This document shows positions 1 to 10,645 of a stretch of 64,000 nucleotides of DNA, piece after piece. A program made the translations under genes and the position numbers. Numbering within the stretch: position 1 is the first letter of the stretch; the number at the start of each line of letters is the position of its first letter. The notes below the pieces were generated by a model. That model had not been told where the DNA came from, did no database searches, and saw only the letters and a list, made by a program, of their open reading frames with translations. This DNA is from Artemisia argyi. Taxonomy: Eukaryota; Streptophyta; Magnoliopsida; Asterales; Asteraceae. The stretch spans positions 83,726,259 to 83,790,258 of the forward strand of contig CM060680.1 in assembly GCA_030686995.1 (NCBI GenBank). Direction: 5' to 3'.

Positions 1-2
1 CA

Positions 3-1436
3 AACGGTCCACCATCCAACCGTACTTTCAACAACAATCCTTCTAACAACTATGGTAGTACCAACAATCTTGAAGGATTGATGTCAAAGTTCATGGCATC
101 TCAAGAAGCTCGCATATCTAAGTTTGAAGCCGATTTCAAACACAAGCAAAGCGAGATGACCACTAGAATTGACGCATTGTTGAAAGTTCTCAATGACCGA
201 GAAATGGGAGCACTCCCGAGCGACACAGTCAAGAATCCGAAACTAACCGTTAATTCCATATCCTCAGTTTCGTCACCCACTTCGTGTCCACAATACTACT
301 CGGTTAAATCAACGAGCACGTGTTTCAAACAAAACCAAGTTCCCCAAAAGGACCAATCAAATAAAACACCCACTATAGAGCCGGTCAAAAGCATTGTTGA
401 AACACCTCTTACGCAAGACCTTGATGATGAATTCAAAGAGCTTCACCTTGAACGCCCCGTCATTGATGTCTTAGCGCGTGCTCCTTACTATAGTGCCCTC
501 CTAGAAAAATATGAGAAGTATAAGCTAGGTAAAAATGGGACCGCCTTCGTTCAAAACAAGTTGCCTAAAAAGCTTGATGATCCGGGTATATTTGTTTTGC
601 CTTGTAAGATAGGAAGATCCGAAGCTTTCGACACACTAGCCGATTTAGGGTCAAGCCTTAACTTGATTCCCTTATCCTTATTCACCGCTCTTAAGCTAGG
701 AAAGTTAGAGGAAACGGAGGTATTGATAGGGCTAGCGGATGGGAGTATTGCCCACCCGGTTGGAATGATTAAGGATGTAGTTGTTCACGTAGGAAGGTTA
801 ACTATATTAGCGGATTTTCACATCCTAGACATGGTTAGTGACACTACATGCCCATTATTGGTAAGAAGAGGATTTTTAGCAACCGCTAGTGCCATGATAG
901 ATTGCAAGGAATCCAAGATAGCGGTAGGTGAAGGCGATACTTGGTCGGTGTATGATGTTAAGAAGCATAGTTATGATTGTGATGATGAACCGACACCGCA
1001 TTGGGTAGAGATGAATAGGAGACCATCTAGATATGGACCTTGGGTAGAAAGGAACTTCATAGGACCTCAATGCCCATTCTATCTAGAAAAAGACTTTGTT
1101 GAAAAGACACATTCGATAGAACAACTCATAGCTAGAGATGAAGAGCTAGACCCCTTTGAGGACCCGTTAGTCTTTAGGAAAATGATTGAGTTATTAAGCG
1201 TAATGCCCATCAACATAGAGAGGAATAAATGGAAAAGAGAGGGAGATAAGTGTAAATGGAGGTGGGACAAGCCACCTAAAGAAGGTGACGGGTCATGGCA
1301 TATTAGAATGACCTTGTATGATCCGGATGGAGAAAAGTTTGAAAGGTCATACCATACTAAGGAAACCGATAGAAAGTTGAAACCTAAGTTTGATCCCAAA
1401 GATGTCCTCAATGAGGAACTCACCCGAATCACGTAG
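3..1436 (+). CDS. Gag-protease polyprotein, 5' partial
   Basis: The frame is open from base 3, so the Met at 78 is probably internal and the protein starts upstream of the window. The first residues are Asn/Ser-rich and are followed by a charged, probably coiled segment (MSKFMASQEARISKFEADF). A retropepsin-like domain sits in the middle: FDTLADLGSSLNLIPLS carries the position of the catalytic D-(S/T)-G motif, here DLGSS, and LADGS and a second hydrophobic block with RRGF follow, as in plant gypsy proteases. The C-terminal 140 residues are charged and Trp-rich (KWKREGDKCKWRWDKPP) and I do not recognise them. The frame ends in TAG without entering a reverse transcriptase. It would process Gag in a retrotransposon particle. 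The family call is fairly sure; activity is doubtful. Confidence 0.8.
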   Translation, partial: NGPPSNRTFNNNPSNNYGSTNNLEGLMSKFMASQEARISKFEADFKHKQSEMTTRIDALLKVLNDREMGALPSDTVKNPKLTVNSISSVSSPTSCPQYYSVKSTSTCFKQNQVPQKDQSNKTPTIEPVKSIVETPLTQDLDDEFKELHLERPVIDVLARAPYYSALLEKYEKYKLGKNGTAFVQNKLPKKLDDPGIFVLPCKIGRSEAFDTLADLGSSLNLIPLSLFTALKLGKLEETEVLIGLADGSIAHPVGMIKDVVVHVGRLTILADFHILDMVSDTTCPLLVRRGFLATASAMIDCKESKIAVGEGDTWSVYDVKKHSYDCDDEPTPHWVEMNRRPSRYGPWVERNFIGPQCPFYLEKDFVEKTHSIEQLIARDEELDPFEDPLVFRKMIELLSVMPINIERNKWKREGDKCKWRWDKPPKEGDGSWHIRMTLYDPDGEKFERSYHTKETDRKLKPKFDPKDVLNEELTRIT

Positions 1437-3285
1437 TAACCCATGACCTTGAGTCTAGCTACAAGACTCGTAAATAAAGAAAAGCGCTTCTTGGGAGGCA
1501 ACCCATGTTTTGTGTGATTTTATTTGTTTGATTGTTATTTGCTTCTGTATGCATGTTTAGTTTTTATTGTTGGTTGATCATGTTTCTCAATTAAAAAGTG
1601 GGAATACTTTACTTTGTTGTTTGGGCTTAGTCTTAACTCCACCTAGAAGTATTTTTGCAAAAGATAAGTGTAAGGGGAAACCCCAAATATGTTTTTAAGA
1701 AACAAACCGATCATTATTCTCCACAATATTAAATGAACATGTATATTCGTATTTGTTAGAGTCAAATGCTTGTATTGAGTCATAATGAAGTTTTGCAGGA
1801 TTTTCCAGGAAGTAGGACCAAGTTTTTTCCAGAAATTTTCTGGAAACTTAACATAAGAATTTCTGCAGGTCCATTCTGACGGCGTCATGAGTTTACTCTT
1901 GACGGCGTCAGGAGTTAAAAATCTGGAAATTTTACCGATTTTGTTTTTCTAACGGAGTCTTATGGTTTTTGTGAATTATTAAGTTTTATAATCTCCAGGA
2001 GATCTGCAAACTTCATTCCACAAGCATTATATCTTACTTTGTTTTCTAGGATTTAGTAACTTATATAGGATGCCGCCGATTTTACGCGAGGTTGTCTTGT
2101 CTATTTTGTCAGGATTTACAGGTTATGTTCGACAAGCAGATGATTTATATTCTGGAAGGGAAGCTTTGATTGTTCATTTTCTTGGAGGAAGATCTAACCT
2201 GGCCAACCTATTATCCATACCGAGCGAATCAGGGGAGTATTTGATTTCATTCTCTTTACTTTTTCACTTTTACATTCTTTACTTGAACATTGGGGACAAT
2301 GTTCATCTTAAGTGTAAGGGGAGGGTAAAAAGATGATACCTTACATATGCACTTTCGCTTGAGTTTGTTTTGTTTAATAGTAGATGTGTAATAAAACTAT
2401 GAGAAATACTTGTTAGTGCAATTTTAGCACCAAATTTAAATTTTTTTACAACATTTAGGAGTGAAACTTTAGCCATAGCAAGCGTCTCATGGATAGGAGA
2501 TCGTATGACTAGCACATAACCGTATATTCAGAAAAATTTTCCACCCAAATATGTGAGGTTCGCCTTTAGATTTGATAGGAAAAGCATTCATTATTAGTGC
2601 TTATGAGTGTACCGGTAGCATTTAGATTCTAGAACTTGCGTTAGTGATGCATCCCGAGACCGCTAGTGAGACTACATTCGTGTGGTAGGATTTACTACAT
2701 GATAAGAGGCATTAGGATTACCCTTGTGTTAAACCCGTATTATAATTACTTGACCATTTAAGTCATATTACTTGGCTAGTTAAGTCAACTAATTTTTCCC
2801 ACACCCTTAGCGTTGTACTCATTTTTAGTACACGAAACCCCTAGTACACCCCTCCGAGCCTATCTTTTCGTTTCTAACTTTAAGCATTTTACTTAAAGGA
2901 AGAATTTGTTACACCCCACTTAAATGTACAACCAAATCGCCTTAGCCTTCCGTGTATGCGCTCATTTTTAGTGCATTATTGTTATTTGTTAAACCCTAAG
3001 TTAACTTTCTAATTGATTACATGGTTGCTAAGTCGAGTCATATCTTGTACATATTGTTTTGGGACGATTGGGACTCATGGGTAAGTACTTATTTTATGGA
3101 GTAATGGGGAAGAACATCATTTATTACCCCCATACGTACGTTAATCTTAAAAGTGCTCCAAGTGTTTTGATTTTCTTAAATCGAGTTGTTAGAATAGTTT
3201 AATGTAAAGTATGTAAAGATTCAAGTGTAAGGGAAACTCTCATTCCCTATGATGTATTATTTTGGATGGTAGGGTAAGAGTTTAT

Positions 3286-3329
<44 letters not shown>

Positions 3330-3902
3330 GAAAAAGGAAAAAGAGAAAAAACATACGGACTACCATCCCGTTTCATTCTATGTTCATTTTATGTTTTTGT
3401 TATTTTTCATTTATTAGCTTAAGTCGAGTCTAGTCTTGGCTTAGCAACGCCATATTGTACATGTAATTAACCAAGATTGTTAACTCGCCACCAGTAAAAC
3501 TTCCTTTATCCAACAAAACCGTGTATTTCATATCCCTATACCTAACGTTACAACCCTTTAAAAGACCTCTTTGATAGTTTATCCTAGGTGCTTACGCCAT
3601 GTGGTGGAGGTTTGATCCTTTCCCAAGCCTATGGTAATCTATTTTGCTATGACAGGTAGTGAGAGATATCTTCCGTTTCCATATTGTAATTTACACTTTA
3701 TTACACCCGAGAGATGTGAGTATCTAAACACTATTTGTGAGGTGCTAGTGTATGACCTCCATGCTTGTCTATTGGTCTTTAGTGGAACGATTATTTGTTG
3801 TAATTACTTTTATATTAGTGTTAAATGACCCCTAACTTGTCTTTTGAGTAGAATAAAAGCGCATTTGCTTGAGGACAAGCAAATCTCAAGTGTAAGGGTA
3901 TA
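1437..3902 (+). other. Non-coding 3' internal region of the first gypsy element
   Basis: No convincing gene. The conserved near-palindromic block TGGGAGGCAACCCA lies at 1492-1505, shortly after the ORF stop. Two TGACGGCGTCA words sit at 1877-1887 and 1900-1910. The motif AAGTGTAAGGG(G/T)A occurs four times (1666, 2310, 3223, 3888); the last copy abuts the 3' LTR and is the likely polypurine tract. A run of about 43 A lies at 3285-3327. Short ORFs such as 2070-2336 show no recognisable domain. Confidence 0.7.
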
Positions 3903-5348
3903 TGATGAGGCGAAAAATGATCTGTTTTTAGGGGGTCATTTAAGCCCGAATCCGAATTTATTTGATCAAATATTGCCCTAAATCGTTCCTTTTGTGATTT
4001 TAGGTACTTGGAGAGTGAATTCTGGAAAAGAAGCCATTTTGGACGTTTTTGGAGCATAAAAGTGAAGAAAACGGCAAAGTCTCAATTTTCCATGCTGGGA
4101 ACAGTAGGTGACGGCGTCAAGAGTAATGCCCTGACGGCGTCAAACCTCATTAATAAAAATCTGCGAGTCATGAAGGCGTCAAGAGTTGTCATGAAGGCGT
4201 CAAAACCCCAAGAATAAAAATCCGTAGTTGATGACGGCGTCACACACATGGCGTCAAGAGTAAATTGTGTGACGGCCTAGGCTTGACGGCGTCAGAAGTA
4301 GATCAAGGGCGTCCGAGGAAGTATTTGGCAGCGAGGTGACGGCGTCACAATGTTTGTCTTGACGCCGTCACCCCTATTTTCCTATATATAGTTTTCTAGT
4401 TTTTCACATTAAAGGGAGAAGTTTTGGAGAAACCCTAAAGACGAATTTGGTGCAACTTTTACAGGTTTTTCAAAGGTTCCAAACCCTTGATACCTTGCAT
4501 TGTAATTGAGATAAGTGTTCTTCTAATTCAATCAATATGTCTATGTGTTGGTTGTCTATATCTTGTTCTTGTCTCAATTCCATTATGCTAGGCTAGATCT
4601 CCTTTGTGTTTGCTTAGATCTAATGAAACCTAGATATTGATTATGTGTTGATTACTTGTTTATTCTTGTTGTGGATGAATGATTTATATGTTAGGCTTAA
4701 GAAAACTGGCAGATCTCCAAATGGTAACATGCTTGAACGTCTTAAGAAACATGAACCGAGGCGTACTAGGTCTTTATTGGTTGTATTTAATGCATGAGCC
4801 ACTGTTTACAATCCCTATAGTTGTGCTGGGCATGGTGTAGGAGGAGATAAGAGCTCATAGAATTGGGGAGTTATGTATGCCACCCCATGAATGGTATTAA
4901 GGAATACGATCCGTCATCCATGCAATTATAACAAGTAATTAACGTGTAAAAGATGTCTAGGGAGTAATGAAATCTAAGTAAACACATTTTCTCCAATTAC
5001 TGCTCACAACCTTAGTATAATTAGTTTATTTTCATTTTTATTATTTTATTTTGATTGCATCTTAGTTTTGGGTTAGTTGAATAGCAACTAATTCCGCCCA
5101 AATCCTTCAAACCCCGAGATTTTACTTGCTTTCATAAAAATATAAAAACATAAAAATAATCATCCCTCACCTTTAGAACTAGTAATTAGGCTTTCTAATC
5201 CTAGCGACACTATTCCTAAGCTGAACGATCAATCCCCCGGTACTTGTCACTATACTATACTACAACGATCAGGTACACTGCCTGGTGGGGGTTGTAAGCT
5301 TCTCGAGATCCCTCGAGAGGTAAAACCTGTTGCGATTCCCACGCATCA
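3903..5348 (+). repeat. 3' LTR of the first gypsy element
   Basis: Begins TGATGAGG and ends ACGCATCA, giving TG...CA ends within a short TGATG/CATCA inverted repeat. The whole unit recurs at 58930-60336 with the same ends, which fixes its limits. It contains a TATA box (4383-4390) preceded by a cluster of TGACGGCGTCA words. The left border follows the purine-rich AAGTGTAAGGGTA. Confidence 0.93.
4109..4390 (+). promoter_or_regulatory. LTR promoter: TGACGGCGTCA cluster plus TATA box
   Basis: Intact copies of TGACGGCGTCA, or its complement TGACGCCGTCA, lie at 4109, 4132, 4232, 4284, 4337 and 4360. Degenerate TGAAGGCGTCA copies lie at 4171 and 4192. The last copy ends 12 bp before TATATATA (4383-4390). 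Each word is two inverted TGACG half-sites around one G. TGACG is the core recognised by plant TGA-type bZIP factors, so stress- or hormone-responsive transcription is a reasonable inference. Confidence 0.7.
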
Positions 5349-5916
5349 TAAATCGAAGTAAATTGTATATTTTTTTATGTGCATGACCTACCTTGTAGCG
5401 TACTTTCTATTGTGCACAAAAACTCTTGCACTTTAAATTAAGCCATTCAATCTTTATGTATAACGTGGCATTACGACCCGTGCACTGCACTCGGGCTCAT
5501 CTTTGTTAATAGTCTATTTTGTTAGTCAATATAAAATCATATAATTGTCAAATACAGTAAATTTGAGTGAGATATTTTTCTTTTATTACCTTTCATATTA
5601 TTTGTTTGTGATGATATTAGTAATTATTATAGTATTCAAAATAGTTTTCTCATACTAAATGAGTACATGTGAAGAGATTATTTTTTATATGTTACAATTG
5701 AGAGAGACTCTTCAAATGTTGTATTCTAATACTATTTTTTTTTTATTTTCTAATTTTATTTTTACTTGATATTAATCATTTAGTTTGAATGCCGTTTCAA
5801 TATTCCTCTCTATAAGTTATATATTCATAGCATAATATGGAAATTTACATTTTAAAAAATAATACACTTATGTCTTCTCCTATTGTTTCTTCTCTTGTTT
5901 TCTTAGGGCGGTTAGT

Positions 5917-6239
5917 AGATGAAGCTAAGTCAAGCTATGTTAAAGATATGATGCTCGTACATTATAGCCGAGAAGTTAAATATAATTTGCTGATGAAGAA
6001 TATTTAAAGGAAAAAATGATAGAAATTATTGATCGTGTGAATCACAGGGAGTTGATTATAAAAGAGTTGAAGATTGTTGGTACATTTGATTCTTCTGTTC
6101 AAACAATTTTAGATTTGATAAGAATTCAATAGGAAGATTTGGATGAAGTTGATAGGTTGATATTTGTTGTAACTCAAAAACATGTTCGGCTTCGTGATCT
6201 ATTATCTTTTATCGAGAAGTTGAAGGCAATGAAGATGTG
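5917..6239 (+). pseudogene. Degraded coding-like segment, unidentified
   Basis: Two in-frame pieces can be read: about 34 residues from 5917 (GRLVDEAKSSYVKDMMLVHY...) ending in TAA near 6005, then about 74 residues from an ATG at 6017 (MIEIIDRVNHRELIIKELKI...) with one internal TAG and a final TGA at 6237-6239. The composition is charged and helical. The fragments resemble the later ORF at 7273-7641 in style (leucine-rich, acidic, helical), so they may be exons of one dead gene. The family is not recognised. Confidence 0.35.
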
Positions 6240-7272
6240 ATATTTATATTCAGTTTTTAAGATTTTTATTTTATATATAAATTAAGAAATGAATTGTGTA
6301 TGGAGGGGCTGTTTTATATACAATCTATAAATGAGGGGTTTATATTGCAATGCTGGACATCTTCCTAAATACTCATTCTTCATATATATGCATGGGAGTT
6401 GAAGTGTAAGTTTGTTTAGTTGTTGACGTTTTGTTTGAGTAAGTATGATGTTTTGATAATGTTATAGTAGTTTATGTATTTTGATCAAAGATCATGATTT
6501 GATAATATTGTTATTCTGGGCCATTGTAATATTTAAATTATTTTATTTGCATTTAAAGTGTATACAAAAAGAGATTTTTTCAACACGTTAATTGCATAGT
6601 TTCAATGGATGTTGCAAGTTCTTTTAATTTCAATAATTCCACGCGTGTATGATTTCTGTAACAGAGATTGGCGATGTTTTGTAATAAATCTTTGAGTTAT
6701 CCTTTTTGTTTTCCAAGCTAAATTTGGTGTTTGTGATGATGAATGTAATGCTATTTATATGAATATATACAGTTAGTTGTTTGGTGTAATATAAATTTAG
6801 ATTCATCCTTTTTATGGAAACATTTGTCGAACTTTGTGTGTATGTTCCGCCTTTTATGAAAAAATGTTAAACTTACTTGGTTGTTGGTATCAATTCTGAA
6901 ATATACTATTATTGTTTATCGACAAATTACACGCAATGTTTTTTTTACACATTTTATCATAATTGTCAAACTTTGAGGGTCAGTTATGTTACATTGCATA
7001 ATCTAGTGTGCAATTTTTATGCACATTTTATCATAAGTATAAGGGTTTTTTGTGTCATTCTATAATTTTTTGATATAAACGTATTTGATATGTGTGCATG
7101 GGAAGCTAAACCATATTGGCTAATTAATATGGAGCTGCATTGCAATGATGATTTTCTGTTCGTTTCCCATCAAACTTCAGTATATACATTGCATTATTGG
7201 TAGGTTTTTATTTTTAATCTATCATTAATCTCAATTAACGTTCACCTCCCAACCCTCCATTAATAAAAAAAG

Positions 7273-7641
7273 ATGGCTGATGAAATCAAAACCCCTCTAC
7301 TCGATGAACTAAAAGAGCTCTATGGTTCTGATAAACTCCACCATTGCTTTAAGTTTCTATTTGGTCATGAGCACACGGTAACCGAAACATTCATCAGGAA
7401 CATAGCTGAGTGTTGCAATGAGCTGGAAACCATTATTGAACAACGTACAGCAAGGATGGCAGAGGTTTGGTTGCTCGACCATGATAATGAAGAGTCTGCC
7501 TGGCAGATATATGAATGTTTGCGCTTGGATCAGGTAAGGGAGTGAAAGAGGTTGGAGGTTTTAACTGCTCTTTTGATTGAAGTTCGTGGTGGGTTGCCCG
7601 AGAAGGAGGAGCACATCAGCATCATGGAAGGATTTGATTAG
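7273..7641 (+). pseudogene. Small helical protein ORF with one premature stop, unidentified
   Basis: ATG at 7273 follows an A-rich leader (TAATAAAAAAAG) and opens MADEIKTPLLDELKELYGSD. The frame stops at TGA 7543-7545 after 90 residues but continues in the same frame for 31 more codons to TAG at 7639-7641, with the same acidic, helical character (ending ISIMEGFD). This suggests a single nonsense mutation in an older frame of about 122 residues. No transmembrane segment or known motif is visible. It could be a captured host exon or a small lineage-specific gene; I do not recognise it. Confidence 0.45.
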
Positions 7642-8705
7642 ATAATCTATGTTTAGGTTATTTTGGTTGTTTATCAGGGTATTTTCATGTGGGTGTATTT
7701 TGTAATGGTGGGTTGGGTGTTTTTGTAACACTCTCAGGACAGCTACTACCAAGTAAGGTAGATTAACTGATCTACTATGATCAGTTGTATTTATGTTTTA
7801 TATTTTATGTTTTTAATATATATAAATATTATCAGTTAATATGGTAGAAGTAAGTTATTTGTATCTTTATTTATTTTTTTGGTTGACTTTTTCTCTCACA
7901 TACTCGCTCACCCCTAAAGTTTTTGTAGAACCGTAGAGGGGGGGGGGGGGGTGAATACGGATTCTTTGGCTTTTAAGACGTTTAAAAACTTTAAGCCTCA
8001 AAGAAAACCAAGTGGTTATATAATCAATCCAAACAACCACAAACACAACCAAAGTATATAAAGCGAGTAAAGAGAGACACCACGATATATACTGGTTCGG
8101 GATGGGGGGTTTATATCATCCGTACGTCTAGTTGCGAATCCACGACACCGATACTATTCCACTAGTATAATCCTTTCGGTGGACTACAAACCGTTACAAT
8201 TCACTCCACCGATATTCACCAATATCGATGCTCACAAAGAAGGAGTTACTCCCACAGAATTCCGACCTCGGAAATCACCCTAAAGAATCTCGTGATTCGA
8301 CTTAACCAATTGGTCACCAAGACTACAACCAAACTTCCACCCGGAAGTATCAAACCCCAACTAGATCCCCTATGATCTAGGCTTGGTCACCAAGACACAA
8401 GACTTCCCTTACAAACAATTGAATGAATTTAAGTTTCTTTGAACCAAGCCCTAACCTAACCTAGTGACTCGATTCTAATAGAAAGGGTATAGAGAAGAAG
8501 ACCCTCGACACAATCACAAGAGTGGATTAGGTTCTTGTGATTCTTCCCTTGCAAGAATATGTGTTCTTTCAAAGATGATAAGAGAGAAAGATTAAGAACA
8601 CAAGATGTGTAGTAGACTTGGAGGGTAGAGAGAAAGAGATTAGAGAAAGAAATTAGAGATAAAGAATGTTTTTCAAGGGGTGAGGAATACAAGAGGCAAG
8701 GTATG

Positions 8706-8713
8706 TATTTATA
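8706..8713 (-). promoter_or_regulatory. TATA box in the Copia 3' LTR
   Basis: TATAAATA on the minus strand, conserved in the 5' LTR copy at 15931-15938. The GC-rich hairpin module lies 35-70 bp upstream in both LTRs. Confidence 0.55.
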
Positions 8714-10490
8714 GGCCAAGAACCCAAACTTGGGAAATTTTACCGAGGCCGGCGCGTCACCCGCGCGGTATGCGCGCCAGGCTTCTGTAACAATTTCCCA
8801 AATTCTAAGTTTTGGGCCTTGTAAATACCTTACCTTGCTAAACCCCCAATTGTACTTCACACAAAACCTTAACATTAATCAATCTAAGGTTTACTAACTC
8901 AAATAGCCAATTTGAAAAACGTTTTGTGAAGTGTTTAAAGAGAAAACAAATTACCAAGGGTATAAAGTGTAGATAGGGTAATTTGGAAGGAGTAGAAATG
9001 ATATTCCTCACATGGCATAATAGAGAGGAGAATATGCCATGGGATATTCCTCCATAGGGTAGAGTGTGTAAGGTTAGGTTAAGAAGTAACAATGGTTAAG
9101 TTAGGTGTAGAGAACTAACCATAGTTGGGTTAGGTATGAACCATGTTTGGGTTAAGAAGGGATATTCCAAAGGAATATGCTTTGCTTGGGGGGAAAGGGT
9201 GAATCAATGGTTGAGATGGTTTTGGTTTGAAATGGATGGCTTGGATTAAACACATGTGATGGAATAGAGAGGAGGGTGAGTGAATGGTTGAGATGTGTTG
9301 TAAGAGGATGGATGGTTGAGATGAAGAGTATGTAAGAGTGTGTAAGTGTGGGATGTGATGGATTGAAGCCTATGCTTGAGAATTCAAATAATTCACCATG
9401 TGTGGAATTTAGAGAGGAGGAAGAGATAAGGTGTGAGTTGTCAATGAGTTGTGTTGTGTAAGGGATAGAGGATTGTGTAAGAGATAAGATATTGATTGGA
9501 TTATGTGAGTTGGCTAAGTGTGTAGGAAAAGCTTGTGAGGTACCCCATGTGGTGAAAATGGAAGAAGTGTATTGGAGAAGATTTGTGAGATATACCACAT
9601 GAGGGGAGAATGAAAAGAAGTTTGTTGAGAAAACTTTGAGGAATACCCTTTGTGGTGAGGATGAAGAAAGTGTGTTGAAGAAGGATTATGGTTTGTAGAA
9701 AAGGTTTATTTGTGTATGGAGAAAATGAAGTTATGGTGGTCTCTCATTGGTTGGAAGAGAATGTTGGGAGAGAATATAATGTGGGAATGTAGGAGACAAA
9801 TAGTACATGAAAGTACAAAGGGTGTAAGAGAATAAAATGATAATATTGGTGATAAGATTTGGGAAGATTTGAAGTGGTGATTAAGGATAATCAAAGAAGT
9901 GTTTAAAAGATAATCATGTTGTCATTAAGAAAGAAGTTGACAAACATGATTATGGTTTTAAGAAGATGATTTAGAAAAATCAAAGGTTACTTATAATTTC
10001 AAGTAACTCAATGTCGAGAATCCATAATCTCATAACTCGTGAATTTCCACGACTCGACGTATTCAACTAACACCTTGGTGCAAAATTTAAGTGCTTTGCC
10101 TTGATTGTGAAGCATATCCCATGCGGGAAAGGATGCGTTTACGCAAAGTGACCTTTGACTTAGTTCGACCAATAAGGGAGTAAACCCATTACGTGATTAG
10201 AGAAGACGTAAGCATGGGATTTGAGCATATAAATACTTTCACTTGATGTTACATGAAATATATAAGCTCCATAGGTTTAGAAAATCCTTGGCTAGAGGCG
10301 TTCGATAAAATATTTGAGTTGGCGTTTTGACAAAAACGAGAGCTTGCAATTTTAAATCCCTCTAAGTCTAAAACCCGTTTCGAGTGTTCCTAATGAAGCA
10401 CTTATCATATTCATACCTGAATTGAAAGATCCACATTTGTCGGGTAAGGGGAAAGCCGACTTTCAAAATTCATCCCGAACCATACAGTCG

Positions 10491-10534
10491 CCTGGCGCGT
10501 TACCCACGCGTCGACGCGTGGGTGGCGCGCCAGG
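10491..10534. repeat. 44-bp GC-rich near-perfect palindrome in the LTR
   Basis: Arms CCTGGCGCG...ACCCACGCGT and its complement ACGCGTGGGT...CGCGCCAGG meet at a central GTCGAC. Two mismatched positions interrupt the stem. The equivalent site in the 5' LTR is 44382-44425, where the centre has decayed. Confidence 0.85.
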
Positions 10535-10645
10535 AGCAGATATGGAAGTCGGGGAATTTTGGTTAACATTTGTTATTTTATGTGTTTCGATGGTTTATTT
10601 GTTATCATTAAAACACAAGGAGATCTTGATAATGTTGCCTCAACA

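Larger units (their letters stand above)
1..5348 (+). mobile_element. Ty3/gypsy-type LTR retrotransposon, 5' end outside window
   Basis: The 3' part of an LTR retrotransposon: an open gag-protease frame, about 2.5 kb of non-coding 3' internal sequence, a purine-rich primer site and a complete 3' LTR. The retropepsin-like domain and the conserved GGGAGGCAACCC block downstream suit the Athila/Tat side of plant gypsy elements. No reverse transcriptase or integrase follows the protease, so in this window the element looks non-autonomous. Its 5' LTR and target duplication lie to the left of the window and cannot be checked. Confidence 0.85.
5349..7918. other. Flanking AT-rich sequence with decayed gene-like parts
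   Basis: Sequence between the first gypsy element and the Copia-type element. It is mostly AT-rich with no long ORF, and it holds two degraded coding-like stretches listed separately. A GC-rich inverted repeat at about 5473-5496 (GACCCGTGCAC...) looks like the terminal hairpin of a Helitron, but no CTRR terminus could be placed beside it. Confidence 0.5.
7924..10645 (-). repeat. 3' LTR of the Copia-type element
   Basis: About 2.7 kb, intact, with TG...CA ends. On the minus strand a TATAAATA box lies at 8706-8713. A GC-rich hairpin module lies just upstream of it (8748-8782) and a near-perfect GC-rich palindrome at 10491-10534. A run of about 12 G lies at 7939-7950. Short minus-strand ORFs such as 9152-9598 are low-complexity LTR sequence, not genes. 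Confidence 0.92.

Noticed and set aside
2070..2336. 88-codon ORF in the 3' region of the first gypsy, considered as an envelope-like gene
   Set aside because: Short, with no signal peptide or clear membrane segment in a sensible arrangement and no known motif.
5473..5496. Helitron-like hairpin GACCCGTGCAC...CTCGGGC
   Set aside because: No CTRR terminus at the correct distance on either strand; may be a decayed end.
9152..9598. Ser/Thr/His-rich ORF and its homologue at 16387-16845
   Set aside because: Lies in the Copia LTR and is a by-product of TGG/GAG-rich sequence; no recognisable protein.
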